A model generated the notes under the pieces. The model did no database searches and was not told the origin of the DNA. It worked only from the letters and a program-made list of their open reading frames with translations. From the NCBI GenBank assembly GCA_963730225.1, contig CAVSQX010000002.1, positions 1,054,001 through 1,118,000 on the forward strand: 64,000 bases of DNA. The letters run 5' to 3'. This document shows, piece by piece, positions 35,097-42,930 of the stretch (positions are counted from its first letter, which is position 1; the number at the start of each line of letters is the position of its first letter). A program made the position numbers and the translations under genes. Source of the DNA: CAVSQX01 sp963730225 (GTDB lineage: Bacteria > Planctomycetota > Phycisphaerae > Tepidisphaerales > Tepidisphaeraceae).

Positions 35097-36495
35097 GATT
35101 GTCTCCAGGAGCAATGGCGATCAACACCATCATCATCGCTAGCGCGAAACTTCGCAGCCACCACGGCATTCGGGTAAATAGAAATTCCACGCTTTGATTT
35201 CTCAGCCACCATTGAACCAACAGCAGAACGCACACCACAATGATGACGTCCACCGCCCCGGAATGCGCAATGACGTGGATGCGCGGAGAATGCAGGGGAT
35301 GCACCATCAGCTCGATAAGTTGAAACGCCGAGGAAAAATTGTCCGCTCGAAAAAATACCCAGGTCAGGCACACCACGCCAAACGTCAGGTTCGCCAAAGA
35401 GAACTGAACCCACGATCGGCTTATCCACGAAACCGATCCGAAATGCCGGCGCAGAAACCTTTCAATCTCCAGTAACAGCCCATGCAATCCGCCCCAGGCT
35501 ACGAACCGCCACGCAGCCCCGTGCCATAGTCCTCCTATCAACATCGTCAGCATGAGATTCACATGCGTGCGAATCTCGCCCCGCCGATTTCCGCCCAGCG
35601 GGATATACAGATAGTCGCGCAGCCATGTGGATAGCGAGATATGCCATCTCCGCCAGAAATCGCTGAAACCAACCGCCGCATACGGGAAGTGAAAATTGTC
35701 GTTCAATACAAAACCCATCGTCAAGGCAACGCCGATCCCGCAGGTGGAATAGCCCGCGAAGTCGAAAAAAATCTGTCCTGCAAACGCCAGGGTGCCGATC
35801 CATCCATCCAAAAACGTCGCCGACTCCACCGCCGAATAGAGCTGATCCGCCACCGGCGCCAAAATCCCGTCCGCAAGGAAGATTTTCTCCCACAATCCCA
35901 GGACAATCAGCGACAGCCCCCAGCCAAACTGCGCCGAACTTACCTGCCGCGGCTCGCGGCACTGCGGCAGAAAATCGTTCGCACGCACGATCGGACCCGC
36001 AATCAGGTGCGGAAAAAATGTCAGGAACAACGCATAATCGACAAAAGAATCCCACGCCTCAATCTTCCCCCGATATACATCGATGAGATATGAGATGGTC
36101 TCGAAGGTAAAGAACGAAATTCCCAGCGGCAAAACGATGTCGGGCGCTGCCGGATGAAACTGAATTCCGACCATCGTCAATAGTGAAATGACATTGCGAA
36201 GCAGGAACGTTCCATATTTGAAGTACCCAAGCAACCCCAGGTTTACCGACAGGCTTAGTACCAGGATCGATCGCCGAACCGAACGGGAACGGCTTCGCCC
36301 CAGCCAGCGCGCCAGCGAAAAGTCCATCACCGCAGCCAGAATTAACAGCAGCACAAACGGCGGGCTCCACGCCGCATAGAAGACATAGCTTGCCACCAGG
36401 AGAATCAGCTTGCGTGTGTGCCAGTTGAATGGTGCGTAGTACAGCATCCAAACCACGCACAAAAACAGAATGAATGTATAGGAGTTAAAGAGCAC
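35071..36495 (-). CDS. MBOAT-family O-acyltransferase (AlgI-like)
   Basis: A 474-residue protein with about ten membrane segments. VLFNSYTFILFL at the start is the usual AlgI opening. LPLGISFFTFETISYLIDVY, FSDFWRRWHISLSTWLRDY and the catalytic histidine in GGLWHGAAW are hallmarks. It transfers acyl groups across the inner membrane for polysaccharide O-acetylation, working with the SGNH-like protein that overlaps its 3' end. GTG 36495 is preferred because it opens the conserved motif; GTG 36516 is an alternative. Confidence 0.88.
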   Translation of the reverse strand: MLFNSYTFILFLCVVWMLYYAPFNWHTRKLILLVASYVFYAAWSPPFVLLLILAAVMDFSLARWLGRSRSRSVRRSILVLSLSVNLGLLGYFKYGTFLLRNVISLLTMVGIQFHPAAPDIVLPLGISFFTFETISYLIDVYRGKIEAWDSFVDYALFLTFFPHLIAGPIVRANDFLPQCREPRQVSSAQFGWGLSLIVLGLWEKIFLADGILAPVADQLYSAVESATFLDGWIGTLAFAGQIFFDFAGYSTCGIGVALTMGFVLNDNFHFPYAAVGFSDFWRRWHISLSTWLRDYLYIPLGGNRRGEIRTHVNLMLTMLIGGLWHGAAWRFVAWGGLHGLLLEIERFLRRHFGSVSWISRSWVQFSLANLTFGVVCLTWVFFRADNFSSAFQLIELMVHPLHSPRIHVIAHSGAVDVIIVVCVLLLVQWWLRNQSVEFLFTRMPWWLRSFALAMMMVLIAIAPGDNRAFIYFQF

Positions 36496-36806
36496 AAATA
36501 TTAACTCGTCCACCACGGCGGGCGCGAAGTTCCACGCGGCCAGCTCAGGCACATCTTTCCCTGCGCCCGTGAAAATCAGCGCGCGGCATTCTTGCGCAAT
36601 GGGCGCTGGCAATTCTTTGATCGCAAACCATTGGAGGTCCGCCGTTTTTTACCCAGATCCCGACGCTTTGCGGCTGTTGGTTATATCTCGAACGGCCTGA
36701 TGAACAACCCATCCGTTTCGGATCGACCCATCACTTGGCACGCCCCTGGCTTCCGAAGTGCGTCATTTTGTCGTATCTGCGCTGCGTAGCGCGTATAACT
36801 CCATTG
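36496..36806 (+). promoter_or_regulatory. CRISPR leader region with array promoter candidate
   Basis: No gene is seen between the MBOAT start and the first CRISPR repeat. TATAAC at 36794-36799 ends eight bases before the first repeat, and TTGTCG at 36768-36773 is a weak -35 with a 20-base spacer. This would start transcription at the array boundary on the plus strand. That is the direction required by the tracrRNA anti-repeat. Confidence 0.45.
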
Positions 36807-37244
36807 GTTGCGGATTGCTTGCAGGGCGGGATTGGATAGACTCTCATTACTAACGGCGGAACATTACCTTTCGGTTGCGGATTGCTTGCAGGGCGGGATT
36901 GGATAGACTCTCATAAGCCCAGCAGCTCATCACCGCCTGGTTGCGGATTGCTTGCAGGGCGGGATTGGATAGACTCTCCGCCGCAAATGCGCCATTTCTT
37001 CCGGCTGTTGCGGATTGCTTGCAGGGCGGGATTGGATAGACTCGTGGCCAATACCGTGGTCGATGCCATCCTGGTTGCGGATTGCTTGCAGGGCGGGATT
37101 GGATAGACTCGTGCGCGCGTATAGTGCTGGCCAATGAGGGTTGCGGATTGCTTGCAGGGCGGGATTGGATAGACTCGACCACCGGTCAGTACGTGCGGCA
37201 TCTTCGGGTTGCGGATTGCTTGCAGGGCGGGATTGGATAGACTC
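36807..37244 (+). CRISPR. Type II-C CRISPR array, 7 repeats and 6 spacers
   Basis: Seven 37-base repeats beginning GTTGCGGATTGCTTGCAGGG and ending GGATAGACTC start at 36807, 36874, 36940, 37007, 37074, 37140 and 37208. They are identical. Six spacers of 29 to 31 bases separate them. The tracrRNA at 42110 carries the matching anti-repeat, which sets the crRNA as plus strand. The array ends 48 bases from the cas2 stop. The repeats show no decay, which argues for recent function. Confidence 0.97.
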
Positions 37245-37292
37245 GCTCGACGCGCAAACCGTGGCCCGCGGCGAAGTTGACCCGTTTCCGGG

Positions 37293-37631
37293 CTAGAAAA
37301 ATTCGAGTTGCTTCGGCTGCGCCGGCGGAAGCCTCCGCATTTTTCCCCAGAAGATTCGCATCCGCTCGAACTGCTTGTCGGTGATGGTGAGGATGCGCAC
37401 CTCGCCGTCATCGGGCACCCAGTTCTGGACACGGTTGATGTGAACCAGCGCATTTTCCTCGCTCGAACTGTGCCGGGCGTAGACCGAATATTGAAGGCGC
37501 GTGAACCCGTCGCGGAGGAGCTTTTTGCGGAACTGAGCATAGGCCCGCCGCGCCGCCGCCGTATCCACCGGAAGATCGAAGAGAACCACCACCCACATAA
37601 ATCGGTAGGCGTGAAGCTCCACGACCAACAT
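37293..37631 (-). CDS. cas2: CRISPR-associated endonuclease Cas2
   Basis: A 112-residue protein with the ferredoxin-like Cas2 fold. FMWVVVLFDLPVDT holds the catalytic-site aspartate (Asp19), and GFTRLQYSVYARHSS and GEVRILTITDKQFERM are typical of type II-C Cas2. ATG 37631 (YRFMW context as in other II-C Cas2) is chosen; ATG 37598 is possible. With Cas1 it integrates new spacers. It is separated from cas1 by 91 bases. Confidence 0.94.
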   Translation of the reverse strand: MLVVELHAYRFMWVVVLFDLPVDTAAARRAYAQFRKKLLRDGFTRLQYSVYARHSSSEENALVHINRVQNWVPDDGEVRILTITDKQFERMRIFWGKMRRLPPAQPKQLEFF

Positions 37632-37722
37632 TGTCCGTCCGGGCCTGTCGAAAAAAATTTCATAAACATCTGCATCACTCGGCTTCGGTGAAAAAAAGGC
37701 GCGATTATGCCGCTTTTCCGGT

Positions 37723-38601
37723 TTATTCCGGTAGCTCCAGTTTCGATTCCGACCCCTGCAAACAGTGCACCAGCGACGCCAGCATCCGGTGCAATCCCAC
37801 CATCAACGGTCCCGATTGGCCCGCCACCGTGATCGGCTCGGCCAGCAGCGACAAAATCACTTGCTTGGCTTCCCTGTCGATTCCGGATTTTCCATCCCGC
37901 ACTGCTCTGACGACCGCGCGGTCGATCAGCGGCCGAAAGACTTCCACCAGATCATCCGCCAGGACGAAGGGATTATTGCGATTGGAGTGATACAAACCAA
38001 TCGCCGGATGCAGCCCCGCCGCGACGATCGCCCGGCCCACAGCCGCGCGAAAAACCATGTAGCCGTAGTTCAGCAACGGGTTGGGCCACGCCCCCTCCGG
38101 ATCGCGCCGAAAATCCTCCCCCATCAGTGCCGGCCAGTAAAACCGCGCCGCCACCCCTTCGCAGTTGCTGCTGTCACCCGACTTCACTTCGCTGGCCATC
38201 ATCATCAGCCGCCCGCGCATCGGATGGTCCGCCGGCAAATTCCCCGCCTGCCCTCTGATCTTGTGCGCCACAATCTGCGCCCACAGCCGCTTCCGCAGCG
38301 GCAACCCCGCCGTGATCTGCGCCCGCAACCGCTCCGTGTGCAGATCATTATTCTCCAGCGGCAGCAAAACCCCCCGCGGCAAATGATTTTCGCCGCAGAA
38401 GACCACCACGGCCCCGCGGTCCAGCAGCCGGGTCATCGCTGAATGCGTGTACGTCGTCGCCCGATGATCGATCAACAGCACGCCGATGTCTTCGCAGGGA
38501 ATTGAGCCGATGCGCTCTTTCTCCCGCGTGAGAATCAACTGATCGTTCTCAATATTGAGAAACGTCGGTCCTTCGGAGATGTCGATGGTGCGCTTGATCA
38601 C
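37723..38601 (-). CDS. cas1: CRISPR-associated integrase Cas1 (type II)
   Basis: A 292-residue protein starting with GTG 38601 as IKRTIDISEGPTFLNIENDQ, standard for type II Cas1. Active-site residues appear in NCEGVAARFYWPAL (Glu), LYHSNRNNPF (His) and ADDLVEVFRP (Asp/Glu). The GTG overlaps the TGA of cas9 (GTGA), so cas1 translation is coupled to cas9 translation. Frameshifts upstream in cas9 could therefore reduce Cas1 output. The frame is intact. Confidence 0.95.
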   Translation of the reverse strand: MIKRTIDISEGPTFLNIENDQLILTREKERIGSIPCEDIGVLLIDHRATTYTHSAMTRLLDRGAVVVFCGENHLPRGVLLPLENNDLHTERLRAQITAGLPLRKRLWAQIVAHKIRGQAGNLPADHPMRGRLMMMASEVKSGDSSNCEGVAARFYWPALMGEDFRRDPEGAWPNPLLNYGYMVFRAAVGRAIVAAGLHPAIGLYHSNRNNPFVLADDLVEVFRPLIDRAVVRAVRDGKSGIDREAKQVILSLLAEPITVAGQSGPLMVGLHRMLASLVHCLQGSESKLELPE

Positions 38602-41600
38602 CAACCAAGGCCTTGGCGCAAAGCATGGCGTGCCGCTGTCAATTGTGCTCCGCAATGAGAGAAACCCAAGGCACGCATCTGCTTTTGAGCATCGCTATTG
38701 GATCTAATCCCAGTAACCTGTTCCCTTGCGATTTGCCAAATGCGAGGGTCAATGGACGCGAGGTTGCTGGGGGCTTGGCGACGGTCCGCAACGCGGACCC
38801 GACCGAGGATATCTATGGCAACTTTCCTCGGATTGGCACCAAAGAAACTGTCGAGTTTCGGTGCCCACTTTTCGCCCTCTCGGCCCGCAGCTGAGTGATT
38901 TGGAATCAGCATGATCTGGCCTGTCGTTGCTGCGCACGTGTCCACCCGAAAAAGCCGGTTTTTTCCATTGAAATCAACGAGCAGGCTATCCCCGCTGCTC
39001 AGCACCATCAAAATTTCCGCTTCGGGATCGTGTGGAATGTGCAGATCGTATACTGGTTTTCCCTTTGCCGCGCGTGCGGCGGCGTCAAGTCGATAGATCG
39101 GGAATACGTCGTAACGCTTCGCGACGCCTGAAGGCTTATACAAGATGAAATGGTGCTGTCTATCGGGAATAACCCAACGGCTGGACTCTCCTTCGCCGAT
39201 TTCTCGCATCGAGTCGTTCGTAATACGCCTTTGGACACGCCGGATGGGCAGTGTGCCGTTATTCAGACGGATTTCCTTCAGAACATCCTTCGCTGTGGAA
39301 TTTTCATTCGACGATTCATTAAGATCGTCGGCGACTTCATCTTTAGATGAGATTAACGGCATGGAACTGGCAAAGGCAAAAGCAATCCTTTGATCCAGGA
39401 GGTCCGATGCTTTCACCTTCCCGACGGGCTCCCGTTTGCTGAACACGCCATCGTTGACCTTGCGATAAAACGTCATCGCGTGTAGTTCGCCGCGCACTCG
39501 CCGAGCGATCCGATTCGATACCGCAATTGCGAGAATTGCCTTTTCTACGTCGGCTAGGAAATCACCGTAGGGTGGCTGTGGAGCAGTTCTCGACTTGTAG
39601 GTCTGGCAGAGCGCGTTTAATATTTTATTTGATGTGAGCGCTAGGACCACGGCATCAATCGCATGGTGCCGGTGATCGGCACGATTCTTCTTACTTTCTT
39701 GGCTGTCTTCCTCGCTGGGAGCCTTCTGTCGAAGGATTCTGTTCAGTCCCCAAATCCGACGCAATTTGGCGGTGACGTGCCCAGGTCGGACTTGGACTGC
39801 GCTGCTCTTTCTCATACTGATTTCCGGGATAAAGCGCCTGTAGGAATCGCCGCGCCTCTCGCGCAATGAAGGCATTATCGCTTTCCTGTCGCTTTAGAAA
39901 CTCCGCCAATCTGGCTTCTGGGACGAAAAGCCTCTTGAGTTTCGATCGCGGAAAACCATGCCTCATCATGCCCCTTGCCCGCTGTATCGTGGTCTGAAAT
40001 TCCGAGCTGCCTTTTCCAAGCCATTCCACCGGAGTGTTGTCGTCCTTCTTATCGTTCTCGTCGTTGAAGCAAAGTACCTTATTAGTGTAAGAATCATCCA
40101 ATGTTTTTGAACGGGGAAGAATGTGGTCGATATGCAAACAACCTTCTCCACGGAACTGCTTCGCCATCTCGAGCGCATGAAATCGGCCGATCTGAATAAA
40201 CGCTGGTGGCCGCTTCTTTGCCTTGGTCCCTCCACAACTTCCATAGTATTCGGTCGTCTCGGGTCGGCGACAAGATTTGGAATCTCGTTTTCAAATCTGA
40301 GTCAATCAATTCGTTCTGTGTGCGATTCTCCCGTTGCTCGCGCTCATGTTCCTTATATCTTTTGAGCGTCATCTTCGCGTCGCGCATGAACTCCAAGACA
40401 ATGCGCTCAGGTCGCCAATTTGGGTCATCAAAAATCCGCCGCGCATCGCGAAGTACGGAATTAACCAATCGGCGCATTTCGTTAATGGCCGTACGGACGA
40501 CGGGGTTGTTAATGAGAGCTTGGTCAAACCGTGGATTCAGCTTTGGAATGTACTGGCATGAGTCAGAACGGTTGCGCGACCGGTCGAAACCGAGAATTCG
40601 CTTCGCCTCATATTCGTCTATGATGCTGTCCCCTCGGAGCGACGGTTCCATTGTCGCGATTAATTTCTCAAGCGCCTCAATGCTATAAGGCGCGTACCCT
40701 TCCGGTACACCGACTTTAGCAAGAGTTCGGGCCTCCTTCTCTGGCAATTCCCATCGAACAGATAAAATCTTGGCACGCTCCTCCTCATCCTCCACGAATA
40801 GGCGTCGAAGGCCGTATTTTTCCTCCGTTGCCAAAACCTTCCACTTCTTTTGGCCGAATGCTTTGACTAATGCGGCCTCAATCGGATTACCGCGGAGTTT
40901 CTTGCGCGTTTTCAGCGAAGTACCTCCCATCCTCATTTTCTGATCCCGCATCCTCGCTCGTTTTGCTCGTTCCATCTTGTTTCGCTTTTCGCGTTCTTTT
41001 AACCGCGACCTCAAGATTGAAACGACCCCGAGGCGTGGATTCGAGCAGGTCCCGCATATCGTCGAATGATAATTCTCGGTTGGTACCCAACGCGTCATAT
41101 AGTTTCTGGCGGTCTTTCTTCGTTAGATCAATTCGCTGTTCGTCCTTGTCGAGGACATAAAGGTTGCAAACGTCCTTGAGTATGGCAAACTGGATTGCCC
41201 GCCAGTCGCTGCGCTGTGCGCGTCGCTTCCTTGGGATGCATTCGCAGAACCCGATTAGATGCTTGCGGCTTTTGAGCCGACGCTGATCAAAGATCGCATG
41301 ATGAAGACGGTCACGAAGTTGTTCATGTTGTTCCCCACTCAGCGAATGAAATCGCGTTTGAGCGTTCCAAAGGCCATCGAACTCATCCTCGACTTGCTTG
41401 CGACGGAACCAGCGGCCACGAATTCGGCGCGGGTCGAAACCATCCGAAGCTTTTGGATGATCCGCGACGACTTCTCCCGTCGCGATTCGGTAGAGGTGCT
41501 CCCCTAACGTGCGCGATCGCTTGTCCTCGGGCAATTCATCGATGGATTTCTCCAGTTGCTTGATGGCCTTCCCGACCTTGCCGTCCTCCTTTCCGGCAGT

Positions 41601-42042
41601 CTTCCGGTTACTACTGAAACCGCGATGCCGTGCCAGATGAAGCAAAATACACGCGAGCTTGTCGAGGCCAACGGCCTCATCCAGGGCTTTCCTTCGCAAG
41701 CGATAAAATCGCAACGGCTCGTTTGTTCTGTCGTCCAGCCGACCATAGACCGCTTTATAGGCGTCCGGATCAGAGGGTAGCCATCCAGCGTCGATCAGAA
41801 TGCGGCGCACGGACCGAAGGCGTTGTTTGCGCCGCCGCAACTGCCTACGCGCCCGACGGAACCCCCCGCGCCTGCGCGCGAAGCGACGCGCCAGACTTCG
41901 GGTCAAAGGCCGCCCGGAACACTCGCACTCCACAGGCTGCTTCGTAATCATTCCACCAAAGGATCTCCCCGGACGCTGCGTCAACCAGCGCCCAGCCGAT
42001 GGAATTCGTCCCAATGTCCAGCGCAAAAGTCCAGTTCGCCAT
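38598..42042 (-). CDS. cas9: Cas9, type II-C, interrupted by four one-base frameshifts
   Basis: Five successive frames give a protein of about 1146 residues. RuvC-I is FALDIGTNSIGWALVD at the N-terminus, then an Arg-rich bridge helix (FRRARRQLRRRKQRLRSVRR). RuvC-II is RIVLEFMRD, HNH is LHIDHILPRSKTLDD with SYTNKVLCF, and RuvC-III is HRHHAIDAVVLAL. A PAM-interacting region closes the protein. Frames change near 41862-41890, 40915-40935, 40176 and 39785-39805, each consistent with one extra base. The cleanest is an extra T in TCA-T-GCG (40176). All catalytic residues remain. No csn2 or cas4 is present, fitting II-C. Whether it is functional depends on whether the indels are real. Confidence 0.93.
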
Positions 42043-42070
42043 CCGGCCCTGCCCTTGGTTTGTTGCAGAA

Positions 42071-42103
42071 ATTATCTTGACTTTTCGGACCGAAGTCTAC
42101 AAT
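42071..42103. promoter_or_regulatory. Overlapping divergent promoters of cas9 and tracrRNA
   Basis: Plus strand for the tracrRNA: TTGACT at 42077-42082 and TACAAT at 42098-42103, spacer 15. Minus strand for cas9: TAGACT (42094-42099) and GATAAT (42071-42076), spacer 17. The two sets interlock in the same 33 bases, so one polymerase should exclude the other. Confidence 0.65.
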
Positions 42104-42109
42104 ACTTGT

Positions 42110-42222
42110 GCCTAATCCAATCCCGCCCTGCGAGCAATCCGCAATAAGCGTCTCCGCAAGGAGATCGACGGAATTGCTCTGCGGAGCAACCGGAGTTCCA
42201 GCGATGGAACTCCATTTTTATT
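42110..42222 (+). ncRNA. tracrRNA of the type II-C system
   Basis: An anti-repeat at 42115-42145 (ATCCAATCCCGCCCTGCGAG and on) complements the CRISPR repeat with one internal mismatch, and ends CAATAAG as in other tracrRNAs. Three hairpins follow. TCTCC-GCAA-GGAGA is at 42151-42164. TTGCTC-TGCG-GAGCAA is at 42174-42189. GGAGTTCCA-GCGA-TGGAACTCC is at 42192-42213 and runs into ATTTTTATTT as terminator. A promoter lies directly upstream. It should pair with crRNA for RNase III processing and Cas9 loading. Confidence 0.93.
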
Positions 42223-42262
42223 TCGCGGATTGGTCCGTCCGACGCGCAAACTTCGCAGGCAC

Positions 42263-42317
42263 TGCTCCACGGAGCAACCGAATGCCACCGTCGAAAGATG
42301 AGGGCATTCTTTTTTTG
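42263..42317 (+). terminator. Second tracrRNA-tail-like hairpin and terminator
   Basis: TGCTCCACGGAGCAACCG (42263-42280) closely resembles TGCTCTGCGGAGCAACCG in the tracrRNA (42175-42192). It is followed by a seven-pair stem GAATGCC/GGCATTC (42280-42286 with 42303-42309) and seven T residues. The arrangement repeats the last two elements of the tracrRNA. It may be a duplicated tail, a backup terminator, or the end of a longer tracrRNA form. The bases 42318-42550 show no gene. Confidence 0.65.
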
Positions 42318-42554
42318 GCCCCAACAGCTCCAGCCGCGTCATAACGTCGCAGGTAACACTTTTCCAAAAGCGCATACCCCCTGTATACCACCATAACCAC
42401 TTATGAAATAACGTATTATAGCAGAATCATCCCAATTTCGTCATTTCAAAGGCGCATACTTTTGTTCCTGCGCGGCTTGCTTGGCAAATTCTTCGCCGAA
42501 TAATCCTGCGAAATTTCCGACGTCGGCTTCCTGGCAACTGCCAACTCTCCGCCG

Positions 42555-42583
42555 TTGACATTCGCTTCCAACATCTCTAATAC
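42555..42583 (+). promoter_or_regulatory. Promoter of the riboswitch-transporter transcript
   Basis: TTGACA at 42555-42560 and TAATAC at 42578-42583 are separated by 17 bases. The expected start near 42590 lies just before the first riboswitch helix. Confidence 0.65.
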
Positions 42584-42596
42584 TTTCTCCCCATAG

Positions 42597-42775
42597 AACC
42601 GCCTAAGCTGCCTGAGCCATCCGGCAGCGCGGGGAACCCAGCGTGGGGCCTGTGCCCTGCGGCGTCGATGGTGATGCAGATCGCCATCGGCAGGGGCGAA
42701 TCGGCCGTTTCGGTCGAGAGAGACTTTCAACTCTCAGCCCGTCAGCTAACCCCGTCGGCAAGTGAAAGGGCCGCC
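42597..42775 (+). ncRNA. c-di-AMP riboswitch (ydaO-yuaA type)
   Basis: Conserved blocks appear in the right order for the ydaO-yuaA class. They are CGCCTAAGCTG near 42600, GCGGGGAACCCA (42629-42640), GGGGCGAATC (42693-42702), ACTCTCAGCCCGTCAGCTAA (42730-42749) and CCCCGTCGGCAAGTGAAAGG after it. The variable helix between the second and third block is GC-rich. Binding of c-di-AMP is known to switch such RNAs off and lower potassium import. It directly precedes two KimA-like transporter genes, the canonical target. Confidence 0.9.
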
Positions 42776-42827
42776 TCCAAGCGTTATTTCGCTTCTTCCA
42801 GATGGATCCATTGATTCGCAGGTCCAA

Positions 42828-42845
42828 CCGGGACTTTAGTCCCGG
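42828..42845. repeat. Short perfect hairpin in the transporter leader
   Basis: CCGGGACT and AGTCCCGG are perfect complements around TT, 85 bases before the first transporter ATG. No T-run follows. It may act as the expression platform of the riboswitch or be an unrelated repeat. Confidence 0.5.
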
Positions 42846-42930
42846 CTGCGGGCCGAATCGTTGATCCGTTTGCCAGATCAAGACCGGCTGATGTCCAAGG
42901 CATCGAATTGGCTCCGGAGCGTAGGCAGCT

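Noticed and set aside
38598..42042. Programmed ribosomal frameshifting as explanation of the split cas9
   Set aside because: Four separate sites, none with a recognisable slippery heptamer plus downstream structure; Cas9 is not known to use recoding.
42446..42730. A 94-codon minus-strand frame with some coding-like stretches (EMLEANVNGGELAV)
   Set aside because: It runs antisense through the promoter and most of the c-di-AMP riboswitch, whose conserved blocks explain the sequence.
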